Assembly (NCBI RefSeq): GCF_025165815.1 | Contig: NZ_JAFFZE010000003.1 | Location: 62,001 to 126,000, forward strand | Direction: 5' to 3' | DNA length: 64,000 bases | DNA from: Actinophytocola gossypii | Lineage (GTDB): Bacteria > Actinomycetota > Actinomycetes > Mycobacteriales > Pseudonocardiaceae | Shown here: piece after piece, positions 44,420-53,445 of the stretch | How the letters are laid out: the number at the start of each line of letters is the position of its first letter | How positions within the stretch are numbered: position 1 is the first letter of the stretch | Translations under genes and position numbers: made by a program | Notes under the pieces: model-generated | What the model saw: only the letters and a program-made list of their open reading frames with translations | Database searches by the model: none | Told to the model about the DNA's origin: nothing

Positions 44420-46063
44420 GCACACTATTCACCCGCATCGAAATCTCAGCGGTGGAACCCCCTGGCTCATACAGAACCTGCAAGTCTGTGCCCGCATAGA
44501 GTTCGGCCAGCTTCTCTCTACTTCCCCGGCTCAGCGTCGCAGGCACGTCGCCCAACGAGGCGATGCGCGCGTGCACCTCAGCGGCCTCCATCAAGTTCAG
44601 TGCAGGCGTGTTGTTGATCTCTGCCTGTGCCGCTGCCCGCTCGGCCTGCGCCGTGTTGATCGCCTCCACGAGCGCGGTCGGATCGATGCCCGCGGCGATC
44701 GCTGCTTGGAATCTTCGGATCTCCGCCTCGGCCTTGGCGAGCCGATGTTCGGCCGCATCCCGCCCTGTCGCCTTCTGTCCGGCTCCGTCCTGTGAGGCCA
44801 CGAGCGCCGCAACGGTCTTGTCGACGTGGTCCCGGTGGAACAACTCGGCGAACCACTCGTTGATTGCGTCCCGGATGGTGTCCTCGCGGAGGTAAATCGC
44901 AGCGGGATGCATTGCCAACACCGGAAAACCCGGCGCAAGCGTCCGGGCAGGACACCGGTAATACATCGCGTGCTTACGCGGGCTGCCTTCCATCTTTCGC
45001 CTGCAGATCGCGCACCGGATGCGCCCGCGGAACAGGTAGTGCTGCTTGACCGGCCGAGCCGAGCGCTCCGTCTTCCGCGCGGTCCGCAGCCCATCAGCGG
45101 CCTTGGAGCGACGCAGCAACTGGGCTTGGGTGAAGTCGTCTACAGAGATGGTCTTCGGGTGCGAAGGCTTCCGAGAGCGCACGACCCGATCCGGAGTAGA
45201 GCGACGAAACCGCACCACGTGTCCGGCCGCCACGTCGTCCGGGTCAACCAAGGTCTCCTGCTTGGTCCACCGCCCGAAGATCGCGTATCCGGTGTAGCGC
45301 GGGTTCTCCAGGATGGATCGCACCGTGCTGCCCTGCCAGCCATCGGCGAGCCGGTGCGTGTTCTGCTCCGGCCGCCGCGCCGAAGGACACAGGATGCGAT
45401 CCCGATTAAGCCCGTTCGCTATCGCCCGATCACCGAGCCCGGCCAGGTACTCAGAGAAGATCCGCCGAACCACCTCGGCAGCTGACTCATCGATCTCCAG
45501 GACTCGCAGCCGCTAGCCCTCCGCAGCCTTCCGCGGATTCGGATGCGGACCGCCGTCGACGACCTTGTACCCGTACGGCGTCCGGCCACCCTGATGCCGA
45601 CCCTCGTTGATCACCTGCGCATCCATCGCAGCCCGCACACGAGCCTGGACGTGCTGCCGCTCATACTCGCTCATCCCGCCGAGGACGCTCATCAGCATCT
45701 TGTGCGACGGATTCCGCGCGTCGAACTTCCCGCCCAGCTCCGGCACCCACAGGTCCACCCCGTAGGCAGCGAACCGCGGCGCGATCAACGAGAACTGGTT
45801 CCCGACCAGCACCGCGTGCCCTCCCCCACCACGACCGCGTTCCACCCCCTGTCCAGCTGCTTCAACGCGGCCAGCAGACGAGACGCCTCCGCCCGACGCT
45901 CCCACGGCACCGAACGCGACTGCCCCACGTCGAAGAACTCGGCAACCACCTCCCCACCGAGCGGCCCGACGAACTTCGACGCGTTGCCCAACTGCCACCC
46001 GTGCGACGTCTCCGGGTCCTGGTTGTCCTCCGTCGAGCAGCGTCCGTAGAACGCGACCGGCCC
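44398..46063 (-). pseudogene. Second large serine recombinase, inactivated
   Basis: Related in layout to the island recombinase. Reading from about 46063: 'VAFYGRCSTEDNQDPETSHG' with the catalytic Ser; 'WNAVVVGEG', then a frameshift in a G-run near 45820; 'LVGNQFSLIAPRFAAYGVDL'; 'GGRTPYGYKVVDGGPHPNPR'; an in-frame TAG at 45513-45515; then 'VRRIFSEYLAGLGDRAIANG', 'ILENPRYTGYAIFGRWTKQE', the zinc ribbon 'IRCAICRRKM/YRCPA', and a coiled coil. The frame passes through the right att copy and stays open to 44079. With a frameshift, a nonsense codon and a truncated start (a Tn3 fragment begins at about 46079), it is dead. Position and orientation relative to its att copy mirror recombinase 1, so it probably came from an earlier element at the same tRNA. 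Confidence 0.85.
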
Positions 46064-46078
46064 GATCCCCTCCTCGAC

Positions 46079-46457
46079 CTCTCCGACGAGACCTACCGGC
46101 GCAGGATCGCCCGCCAACTCAACAAGGGCGAGAACCCGCACGCCCTGCGCCGCAGCCTCGCCTACGCCGGCGAGGGCGCCGTCCGCCGTCGCCACCACGA
46201 GCAGCAGACCGAGCAGATGCGGTGTCTCACCGTGGCGACGAACGCGATCGTGTGCTGGTTGACCGAGTACCACGGCCTCGGCGTGGCCGCGCTGCGTCTC
46301 GACGGCCGCGACATCGACGACGAGGTCCTCGCCCACATCTGGGCCACCCCACCACGAGAATGTGCACTTCTACCGCACCCACTCCGCCGACATCGACGGC
46401 GAACTCGCCCAACTCGACGCCGACGGCTACCGACCGCTTCGGCTGCTGCCGGCAGGC
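46079..46457 (+). pseudogene. Tn3-family transposase C-terminal remnant
   Basis: The frame reads 'LSDETYRRRIARQLNKGEN', 'RSLAYAGEGAVRRRHHEQQT' and 'LTVATNAIVCWLTEYHGLG', then 'DDEVLAHIWATPP', which is the C-terminal end of a Tn3 transposase catalytic domain. A frameshift near 46355 moves the last part, 'HFYRTHSADIDGELAQLDAD' and 'GYRPLRLL', to another frame. The N-terminal 850 or so residues are absent. It abuts the broken start of the second recombinase head to head, so the insertion or rearrangement probably helped to kill that gene. No terminal inverted repeat was found. Confidence 0.8.
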
Positions 46458-46575
46458 CATCACCGCCGGCCGGTAGCGGCTCATTCGCGACGGCCATTGG
46501 TAACCCCCCGTAGCGCGCGTCTCGTTTGCGCGACGCACATCGGGGTTCTCCTTTACTCATGTGAGGGGTCTCCCT

Positions 46576-46593
46576 CCTCGGTGGGCACCGAGG
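46576..46593. terminator. Perfect hairpin downstream of the DUF6326 gene
   Basis: 'cctcggtg-gg-caccgagg' is an 8-bp perfect stem with a two-base loop, about 60 bp beyond the 3' end of the DUF6326 gene (minus strand, ends 46655). No U-tract. It is probably the terminator of that gene and marks the return to chromosomal DNA after the mobile remnants. Confidence 0.5.
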
Positions 46594-46654
46594 CAGGCGG
46601 ATCGGTTCAGCGCGCCGACACCGATTCGCGGGAGGATTCGGGGCGGGCAATCTC

Positions 46655-47086
46655 CTAACGGAACTTCCACGCGTACCGCAGGATGACGGACAGGAGCAGC
46701 ACCTCGATTCCGATGGAGAGGCCGTAGAAGGAGGCCCACTCCCAGGCCTCCCCTACCGCGTTGAACACCGAGAAGGGGATGTAGAGCAGCGCAACGACGA
46801 GGTTCGTGGCGCGGTTCACTCGGACGGGCAGCGTCATGGAGAGCATCACCATCAGGGCCGGGATCGTCACGGACGCGGTGAAAATGCTCAACAACGTCCC
46901 GCTGATGTCGAACTCGAAGACGACGCCACTCCGGATTTCGTCGATGGCGCCAGGCTTGTAGAGGTGGAAGTAGTCGACATAGATATAGAGGAACATGAAG
47001 CTGGTCCATGCTGCCGCGAGCTTGGCCTGCACGGGGATCGGCGGGTTGTCGAGCCGGCTCGGGGTGTTCGTTCGGATGTCGCTCAT
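46655..47086 (-). CDS. DUF6326 family membrane protein
   Basis: A 143-residue protein with four hydrophobic segments and the DUF6326 pattern: 'VQAKLAAAWTSFMFLYIYVD' then 'YFHLYKPGAIDEI' (about 19-51), 'MVMLSMTLPVRVNRATN' near 78, and 'GEAWEWASFYGLSIGIEVLL' near 112. Function unknown. The ATG at 47086 has 'ggaaagga' upstream on the minus strand. It is divergent from the histidine kinase gene, with 222 bp between the starts. The two-component system may control it, as divergent small membrane proteins are often targets, but no site is visible. Confidence 0.82.
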   Translation of the reverse strand: MSDIRTNTPSRLDNPPIPVQAKLAAAWTSFMFLYIYVDYFHLYKPGAIDEIRSGVVFEFDISGTLLSIFTASVTIPALMVMLSMTLPVRVNRATNLVVALLYIPFSVFNAVGEAWEWASFYGLSIGIEVLLLSVILRYAWKFR

Positions 47087-47308
47087 CGTTTCTCACTTCC
47101 TTTCCGTACCATTCGTTGCCGCCGGAATGGCCGGAATGCCGTTTCGGAGGTTTGTTGGGCCGTCGGTTCCGGTAATCTGGAACAGATTGCTGGCGCGGCC
47201 GCATGCGCCGCTACGAGCCGAGGGCGATGGTGGCGGGCCGAAGGTCTACACCTCGGGTTCGACTTTGGTCGGATGCCGTGGGGCCCAACCCGGCCGTACG
47301 CTTTGATC

Positions 47309-48538
47309 ATGATGGCCCCGGCGGACCAGCAGGACCGGAGCGCGCTACCGGCGGGCGTGATCAGCGATGCTGACCACGATCCAGTACGCCTGGCCGGGCG
47401 CACGGTCCGCGGCCGGGTCGTCGACGCCACCTGTTTCCTGCTGGCCGTTGGCGTCGTGGTGCTGACCCTGGCCGACAGTCGCGCGCAGCACATCGCGCCG
47501 GTCCCGCTCACCGTCGACCTCGTCCTCGGCAGCCTGTGCAGTCTGGCGGTGTGGCTGCGCCGGCGCTGGCCGGTCGGCCTCGCCGTGGCCGCTGGTCTGG
47601 TCAGCGTCTACGCGACGTCCGCCGCGGGCGCGGCGCTCGTCGCGCTGTTCACCGTCGCGGTCCACCGGCGCTTCGCAGTGGTTGCCCGGATCGTGGCCGG
47701 GTACGCGCTCGTACCATTCCTCACGCTGCTGGTTCGCCCGGACGTCCCGGTCGGCCCCTGGTCGCAGATCCTTCTGGGCGTCGTCTTCGCGCTCGCGGTG
47801 CTCGCCTGGGGCATGTTCGTGCGGGCCCGGCGCCAGTCGCTGCGCGAACGGGCCCGGCGGGTCGAGGCCGAACAGGAGCTGCGGGTCGCCGAGGCCCGCC
47901 AGAGCGAACGCAACCGGATCGCCCGGGAGATGCACGACGTGCTCGCCCACCGCCTGTCCCTGCTGAGCCTGCACGCCGGGGCGCTGGAGCTACGCCCCGA
48001 CGCCGCGCCCGACGAGGTCGCCCGCGCCGCCGGGGTGGTCCGAGACAGCGCCTACCAGGCGCTGGAGGACCTTCGGGAGGTGATCGGCGTCCTCCGCGCC
48101 GGTGCCGGCCGGTCCGACGAGACGCCGGAACGGCCGCAGCCCACCCTGGCCGACCTTCCCGACCTCGTCGACCAGTCGCGGCGCGCCGGGATGACGGTGT
48201 GGCTCGACTGCCAAACCGATGCGCTTGCCGCCGTACCGGCTGGTGTGGGGCGCAGCGCGTACCGGATCGTGCAGGAAGGGCTGACCAACGCCCGCAAGTA
48301 CGCTCCCGACGCCGAGGTGGCCGTCACCGTCCGGACAACCCCGGGCGACGGCGTAACCGTCGAGATCCGCAACCCGTGCCCGATGGGCGCCGGTGGTGGT
48401 ACCGCGATTCCCGGCGCCGGCATCGGCCTCATCGGGCTCACGGAACGGGCCGCCCTCGCCGGCGGACGCCTCGAACACGGACCTACCCCGGCCGGTGAGT
48501 TCCGGCTCTGGGCCTGGCTACCGTGGCCTACCCTCTGA
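47309..48538 (+). CDS. NarL-type sensor histidine kinase
   Basis: A 409-residue membrane kinase. Four to five hydrophobic segments lie in residues about 35-170, with no large extracellular loop, so the stimulus is probably membrane-borne. The HisKA_3 box 'REMHDVLAHRLSLLSLHAGA' (about 208-227) carries the phospho-accepting His. The HATPase domain shows 'YRIVQEGLTNARKYAP' (about 315-330) and the G-box 'GAGIGLIGLTERAALAGG' (about 368-385). The frame is open far upstream (46964), but ATG 47309 is chosen because residues before it have no family features. It precedes the response regulator gene by 54 bp, a standard two-component operon. Confidence 0.9.
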   Translation: MMAPADQQDRSALPAGVISDADHDPVRLAGRTVRGRVVDATCFLLAVGVVVLTLADSRAQHIAPVPLTVDLVLGSLCSLAVWLRRRWPVGLAVAAGLVSVYATSAAGAALVALFTVAVHRRFAVVARIVAGYALVPFLTLLVRPDVPVGPWSQILLGVVFALAVLAWGMFVRARRQSLRERARRVEAEQELRVAEARQSERNRIAREMHDVLAHRLSLLSLHAGALELRPDAAPDEVARAAGVVRDSAYQALEDLREVIGVLRAGAGRSDETPERPQPTLADLPDLVDQSRRAGMTVWLDCQTDALAAVPAGVGRSAYRIVQEGLTNARKYAPDAEVAVTVRTTPGDGVTVEIRNPCPMGAGGGTAIPGAGIGLIGLTERAALAGGRLEHGPTPAGEFRLWAWLPWPTL

Positions 48539-48592
48539 TCGCGGCCCAGGGTCGTGTCCGTGGCCCGGCTGGGCAGAGAGAAGGAGCCCAAC

Positions 48593-49255
48593 GTGAACGC
48601 AGCGGTACGGGTCCTCGTCGTCGACGACGACCCGCTCGTGCGGACCGGCCTGGCGATGGTCATCGGCGGCTCATCCGACCTGACCGTGGTGGGCGAGGCC
48701 GGCGACGGAAGCGAAGTAGCCGCCGCCGCCGACGCCTACGCCCCGGACGTGGTCCTGATGGACATCCGCATGCCCACCCTCGACGGCCTCGCCGCCACCG
48801 AACAGCTGCGCGCCCGACCCGACCCACCCGAGGTCATCATCCTGACCACCTTCGACGCCGACGAGCACGTCCTCCGCGCACTACGCGCCGGGGCCAGCGG
48901 CTTCCTGCTCAAACACACCCCACCCGCCGAGATCCTGCGCGCGATCACGCGGGTCGCAGCCGGAGAACCCATCCTGTCGCCGACCGTGACCCGACAGCTC
49001 ATCGCCCACCTCAGTGACACCGGCGCCGCCGCCCGGCAACAGCACGCCGCCACCGCGCTGGATCAGCTCAGCGAACGCGAACGCGAGGTCGCCGTCGCCG
49101 TCGGGCACGGCAAGTCCAACGCCGAGATCGCCAACGAACTGTTCATGAGCGTGGCCACCGTGAAAGCCCACATCTCCCGCATACTCACCAAACTCGATCT
49201 CAACAACCGTACCCAGATCGCCCTACTCGCCCACGACGCCAGCCTCACCAGCTGA
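48593..49255 (+). CDS. NarL/LuxR-type response regulator
   Basis: A 220-residue response regulator. The receiver domain starts at 'VRVLVVDDDPLVRTGLAMVI', with the acidic pair at 10-12, the phosphorylated Asp in 'VVLMDIRMPTLDG' (about 55), Thr in 'IILTTFDADEH' and Lys in 'GFLLKHTPP' (about 105). The LuxR-type helix-turn-helix is 'LSEREREVAVAVGHGKSNAE', continuing 'IANELFMSVATVKAHISRIL' (about 155-195). GTG 48593 is preferred, with 'agaaggag' upstream. Its kinase partner is the preceding gene. Targets are unknown; the nearest candidates are the divergent DUF6326 gene and its own operon. Confidence 0.92.
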   Translation: MNAAVRVLVVDDDPLVRTGLAMVIGGSSDLTVVGEAGDGSEVAAAADAYAPDVVLMDIRMPTLDGLAATEQLRARPDPPEVIILTTFDADEHVLRALRAGASGFLLKHTPPAEILRAITRVAAGEPILSPTVTRQLIAHLSDTGAAARQQHAATALDQLSEREREVAVAVGHGKSNAEIANELFMSVATVKAHISRILTKLDLNNRTQIALLAHDASLTS

Positions 49256-49357
49256 CACCGGCAAAGCCTGGCCCCCCGCCGGCACCCGGATTGACGGCCC
49301 CAGCCAAGCCGCGACGCCCCCCACTTTTGGCCATGACGCCCAGCGCCGGCGATCGTT

Positions 49358-49690
49358 TCAGGTTGTCGGCGTGATGGTTCCGCTGCCCGTGTGGACAAAG
49401 GGTGCCCAGCCCCAGGGTCGTCCGTGGTGGCGGTCGCGCGGCGCGCTTACGGCGGTGTGCAGGGCCACCGTCGGATCGGCGGAGTCCTCGAGCGTGATGC
49501 GGCGGGCTGACCACTTGTGCTTACGGCACATCGCCTCGGTCCGGGCCACGACCTGGGCAGACGTTGGGCCGATCCAGCAGACCGGCTTCGCCGTACTTGC
49601 GGTGACGGTTGACCCACTTCGAGGCGCATTGCCGGGAGATTCCCATCTCGGCGGCGACATGCGCGATCGGACGGATCTGGCTGAGCAGGC
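49358..49690 (-). pseudogene. IS481-family transposase remnant
   Basis: The helix-turn-helix N-terminus typical of IS481 transposases, 'RPIAHVAAEMGISRQCASKW' followed by 'VNRHRKYGEAGLLDRP', is read from about 49673 to 49570. The signal then changes frame and continues with 'ARTEAMCRKHKWSARRITLE' and 'TVALHTAVSA', down to about 49358. The DDE catalytic domain is absent. It is a decayed 5' piece of an insertion sequence; no terminal repeats were found. It fills the 49256-49798 gap together with non-coding sequence. Confidence 0.7.
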
Positions 49691-49798
49691 GACCACACGA
49701 GGGATACTCGGGCCGGCGCTGCTGAAGCGGTGTGGTGAGGTGCGGCCCTCCGCGGCGCTGGACGGGCCGCGCCGCGGAGTCTGCTGGGCGGCCGTCTG

Positions 49799-50347
49799 TC
49801 AGGGGAAGATGCGCTGGTAGCGCAGCGACGTGTACCCGTTGTTGTCGGAGCGGATCTCGACAACGCTCGCCACGTTCGAGCCGCGATCGAGCCGTCGGGC
49901 CTGCAGACGGATCGTGGTCTGCTGGCTCACGTCGACCAGTTCGCTGATCGGGGCGGTCTCGTTGTCGCCGATTTCGATCCCAACCGGGTGCCGGTTTATC
50001 AGTTGGATGATCATGCGCTCGCTCAGCGGAACGACGGAGCCAGCCGTCTCGTTCCACAACCGGGCGACGATGTACGAGTTGGCACCGGGCGGGCCGGTGA
50101 TGCGGCCGCGGACATCAGCGTCGAGCGCGTAGGTGCCGGCTTGGGGCAGCGTGACCGTCAGCGGCATGTTCGTCCAGGCACTGTTCAGATTCGGCAGGTC
50201 GACCAACTGCGGGTTCAGGTGTTCGATTCCCCGCGTCGCCTGCGCGGCCGGTTCCGCGACGATGACGTCGGGCTGCGCGGTCACGACGCCCGCCGCCAGC
50301 GCCACCGCCGTGGCACCGGCGGCCAGGTACATGTGGACACGTTTCAT
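49799..50347 (-). CDS. Secreted protein of unknown function
   Basis: A 182-residue exported protein. 'MKRVHMYLAAGATAVALAAG' is a signal peptide, with probable cleavage after 'VVTAQP' or a little later. The mature part is beta-rich ('WTNMPLTVTLPQAGTYALDA', 'TTIRLQARRLDRGSNVASVV') and ends in 'SLRYQRIFP', suggesting a small jelly-roll or C1q/TNF-like sandwich. The family is not certain. The minus-strand start follows 'aaaggagtgagcg'. It belongs to a strip of accessory, partly decayed genes between the two-component system and the lipid operon. It may be species-specific. Confidence 0.7.
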   Translation of the reverse strand: MKRVHMYLAAGATAVALAAGVVTAQPDVIVAEPAAQATRGIEHLNPQLVDLPNLNSAWTNMPLTVTLPQAGTYALDADVRGRITGPPGANSYIVARLWNETAGSVVPLSERMIIQLINRHPVGIEIGDNETAPISELVDVSQQTTIRLQARRLDRGSNVASVVEIRSDNNGYTSLRYQRIFP

Positions 50348-50618
50348 CGCTCACTCCTTTGTGCGACATTTCTTCAGGGACGTCCATGGCGACCGCGACC
50401 GGGTTGATCGAAACAAGGACTACTCGCCAAGCGCGACAGTCGAACCAGCTGATTCCCGGCGTTCGCCACCGCGTTCGTCGTGAATAGGGTATCCGGACGA
50501 CAATCCGAACGGGCGCATCCTGCCGCACACATTCGGGTGAATCTGAAAGAGCGATATATATTTCGTCGCAGGCGGCGTTGTCATTTGACGACAGCAATCC
50601 AGCCCGGGTGGTGGTTGG

Positions 50619-50858
50619 CTACTGGTACCGCACGATCAGGCGGATCAGCTCGTAGCCGCTGCCTCGGTTCGTGGCGCCGGGGTTGGCGATGACGGTGACC
50701 GTGTCGCCCTCGGTGTCGAGGGTGGCGGTGATGTTGGTGATCCGAGCGGGTTCCCTTGGGGTGTCGGGGTTGGGCATCCGCATGGCTTGGGCGGAGGGCA
50801 CGCCGGTGACGTCGGTGTCGGCGAAGTGGACGGTGATGGTTTGGCGGGAAAGGGTGAC
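50619..50858 (-). CDS. Short beta-rich ORF, probably a truncated gene
   Basis: A minus-strand frame opens after a TAG at 50859-50861 and reads 'TITVHFADTDVTGVPSAQAM', 'PARITNITATLDTEGDTVTV' and 'GSGYELIRLIVRYQ', with strong codon bias. The only good start codon (GTG at 50801) would omit part of the first strand, and no signal peptide is left, so the 5' end appears to be lost. It may be distantly related to the secreted protein next door, since both end in a strand with 'RYQ'. Nothing else is supported between 50348 and 51028. Confidence 0.4.
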   Translation of the reverse strand, partial: VTLSRQTITVHFADTDVTGVPSAQAMRMPNPDTPREPARITNITATLDTEGDTVTVIANPGATNRGSGYELIRLIVRYQ

Positions 50859-51028
50859 CTACTGGGCCGCACACTGGGGAATAATGGCCAGCAGGAGTCG
50901 TCGCTGGAGAAATCGCATGACATGGCTCGACCGCTATCGAACTCGTGCGTTGTTCGCGATAGGGACGTCGGTTGCCAGCGGTCTCATTTCCTCGCCATCG
51001 GCAAGTTCATGACTGACGCTCGAAAAAT

Positions 51029-51440
51029 GTGCTGATCATCTGGATGGTCACGGTTGTCGGCGCCGTCGTGCTTGTCGTGCTCGCCGGCATCCGGGTGATT
51101 CGCCGTGCCCGCAAGCGGGCGCGGCGGGTTTTCGTGATCGTCTCGACGTTCGACCAGAAGTCCTGCATCGCGGAATTCGTGCGGCAGCTGACCAACGCCT
51201 TGGATCGGGCCAACATCGATCTCGTGCTCAAGGTGCCTGACCGCGATTCCGACGCGAGTGCGCAGGAATGACCACAGCGTTTACGTCGGCTATGACACCG
51301 CGGAGCTCGGAAATCAGGCTGGCTGGTGGCTCGTGAACCACCTTCGCGGCTCCCGGCGGTGCGCGCGGATTCCGCGGTCCGAACTCACGAGCGTGGAGGT
51401 CGTCATCGACGACACCTGCGAAGCCCGGAACAAATGGCTA
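51029..51440 (+). pseudogene. Remnant of a membrane-anchored type-1 substrate-binding protein
   Basis: The first frame (GTG 51029) gives a membrane anchor 'MVTVVGAVVLVVLAGIRVI', a basic stretch, and 'RRVFVIVSTFDQKSCIAEFV' followed by 'RANIDLVLKVPDRDSDASAQ', the start of a periplasmic-binding type-1 (LacI/RbsB-like) fold. At 51271 it stops. The next frame resumes with 'SVYVGYDTAELGNQAGWWLV' and 'LTSVEVVIDDTCEARNKW', which belongs further along the same fold. About 60 residues are missing at the junction and the C-terminal half is gone. I read it as an internally deleted, truncated gene. The family call is by pattern only. Confidence 0.5.
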
Positions 51441-51560
51441 CAACGCACCCGGCCAGGTTGCGTTGGGAGGTGCCGCCGCCGGAACGGCGTGGCCCGGCGG
51501 CGGGCTCCAACAGGACGTGATTTCGGCGACCGTTCCGGCCGCGCGACAAACGCGTGTCGC

Positions 51561-52160
51561 TCAGCCGAAGGTGATGTCGATGTTGCCGGTGACGTTCTTC
51601 ACGCCGCCGGTCAGGCACTGGGTCTCGGCGGCGGCCGTCGCGGCGTCGATGGTGGTCTGGTCGGCCGACACGGTGACCGGTGCGCCCGCGACCGACTCGG
51701 GGCCGCCTTCGACCACGGCGTTCTCCAGGTGGGGTCCGGTCTCGTCCAGCCGGAACGTCTCGGCGGTGACGGTGCTCTGCTGCGACGACCCGTCCGCCAT
51801 GACCCAGTCGATCACCAGGCGGGGATCGGACAGTTCGGCCACCTCGCAGGTCGCGACGCCGTCGGCCGCGTCCGGCATCTCGTAGCGGGCGCCGGTGATC
51901 TGGCCCTGCGGGTCCTCGCACCGCGCGGTGCCCTGGAGGAGCCTGCCGCTGAACTCGGCCGGTTCGTCGGCACCCGTGATCGGCACGGACGGCTCGGCCA
52001 GGGCCCACAGCGTGCACGTCACGGGGGCCGGCTGGGTCTGGCCGTCCGCTGGCAACTGGGGCAGCACCACCGCGATGCCCGTGAGGACCGCGGTCACCGC
52101 CAGGACCGCGCCCCATCTGCGGTGGGTCTTCGTGCTGGTCTCATCCGTTCTGTCATCCAT
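51561..52160 (-). CDS. Membrane-anchored or secreted protein of unknown function
   Basis: A 199-residue protein. After a charged N-terminus ('MDDRTDETSTKTHRRW') comes one hydrophobic segment, 'GAVLAVTAVLTGIAVVL' (about 17-33), then an extracytoplasmic domain with several cysteines ('VTCTLWALAEPSVPI', 'GTARCEDPQGQ', 'VATCEVAELSD', 'TQCLTGGVKNVTG') that could form two disulfides. The family is not recognised. It is divergent from the SDR gene that opens the lipid operon, with 235 bp between the starts, so a shared control region is possible. Confidence 0.68.
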   Translation of the reverse strand: MDDRTDETSTKTHRRWGAVLAVTAVLTGIAVVLPQLPADGQTQPAPVTCTLWALAEPSVPITGADEPAEFSGRLLQGTARCEDPQGQITGARYEMPDAADGVATCEVAELSDPRLVIDWVMADGSSQQSTVTAETFRLDETGPHLENAVVEGGPESVAGAPVTVSADQTTIDAATAAAETQCLTGGVKNVTGNIDITFG

Positions 52161-52395
52161 GTCGACTCCCGCTTATCTCGGCACGTTCGCAGGTCGAACG
52201 GCTGTAACCGAAAACAGTCGCACCGGTGGATTCAGCTACCAAGAGTTTCCGCCTTCTTTCCTTCTATCCGGTGAATTGCGCCAGCGCTCGCCGAAGATCA
52301 CTGGAATCACTCGAAAGAAGCATGGTGCTTGCTCCCGTGCTCATCGCCGTGCCACGTTCGGAGCGGTACTTCCACGACGTCGAGAGGTCGTGCTG

Positions 52396-53445
52396 ATGCG
52401 CATCGCGTTGACCGGTGCCACCGGGTTCCTTGGCGTTCGGCTGGTTCGTGAGTTGTTGTCCCGGCACGAGGTGCTCACCGTGCTGGCGCGCACGGGGTCG
52501 GCGGGCGTGGTCGGGCGCATCGAGGCGGCGTTGCTGGCGGCCGGTACGCCAGAGCCGGAATTGCGCAGCAGGCTGCGCGTGGTGGAGGTCGACCTCGGCG
52601 CGGCTCGGCTGGGGTTGTCGGCGGCGTCGTTCCGGAAACTGGCCGACGACCTCGACCTCGTCCTGCACTGCGCGGGCAGCATCGACCTCGAAGGCGAGTT
52701 GGCGGCGCTGCGGGCCGTCAACGTCGAGGGCGTGCGCGGGGTCCTGGAACTCGCCGCCGCCGGCCGTCGCCGCCCAGTGCCCTGTCACGTCAGCACCGCG
52801 TTCGTGGCCGGATCGCGCCACTCGGGGGTGGTCCACGAGGACGAGCTGGACGGGAGCTGGGGCTTCGAGAACGCCTACGAGCGGTCGAAGTACGAGGCGG
52901 AGCTGCTGGTGCGCCGCTGGGCGGCCCGGCACCGCCGGCCCGCGGTGGTACTGCGGCCGAGCATCCTGGTCGACCACCGTCCACCGGACCCCGGATTGCC
53001 AGCCCACCCGCTCCAGGTCATGGCCCGGCTCGTCACGGCGTTCACGCCCGCGGACCGGACGGTGACGGTGCCGGGCGACCCCGCCGCCCACCTCAACCTG
53101 CTGCCGGTGGACGACGCGGCACGGGCGATCTCCGCGCTGGCCGTGGCCGAACCGTCCGGCGGGGTGGACACCTATCACGTGGTGCACGAGCGGGACGTGC
53201 CGATCAGCGAACTCCGGCACGTGCTCGAGCGGGTCGCCGGGTGCCGGTTCACACTCGACCCGCGAACACCTCCCGGTTCCGCGCCGACCGTGCCGGGGTT
53301 CGGCCCGTACCTGTGGCACCGCCGCCGCTACGACGACACGCGTACCCGGGCGGTTCTCACCGGGCCCGCCTGCGCCGTGCCGGTGGACGAGGACTACCTG
53401 CGCATCGGTGTGCTGCCGAGCCGGACACCAGCGGTGGCCCGGTGA
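52396..53445 (+). CDS. Thioester-reductase-like SDR (extended, NAD(P)-binding)
   Basis: A 349-residue extended short-chain dehydrogenase/reductase, first gene of the lipid/polyketide operon. The Rossmann motif 'MRIALTGATGFLGVRLVREL' is at the N-terminus, 'LHCAGSIDLEGELAALRAVN' near 95-114, and the catalytic Tyr-x-x-x-Lys in 'ENAYERSKYEAELLVRRW' (about 160). The layout is like fatty-acyl or thioester reductase domains (NAD_binding_4), so it may reduce an acyl-thioester or a keto group on the synthase product. ATG 52396 lies in 'gtgctgatg'. It overlaps the WS/DGAT gene by 4 bp. The exact reaction is inferred. Confidence 0.82.
   Translation: MRIALTGATGFLGVRLVRELLSRHEVLTVLARTGSAGVVGRIEAALLAAGTPEPELRSRLRVVEVDLGAARLGLSAASFRKLADDLDLVLHCAGSIDLEGELAALRAVNVEGVRGVLELAAAGRRRPVPCHVSTAFVAGSRHSGVVHEDELDGSWGFENAYERSKYEAELLVRRWAARHRRPAVVLRPSILVDHRPPDPGLPAHPLQVMARLVTAFTPADRTVTVPGDPAAHLNLLPVDDAARAISALAVAEPSGGVDTYHVVHERDVPISELRHVLERVAGCRFTLDPRTPPGSAPTVPGFGPYLWHRRRYDDTRTRAVLTGPACAVPVDEDYLRIGVLPSRTPAVAR

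Noticed and set aside
44355-44795. Plus-strand frame that starts at the palindrome and crosses the right att copy
   Set aside because: It is antisense to the zinc and coiled-coil part of the second recombinase and has no recognisable protein features; its span reflects the att junction.
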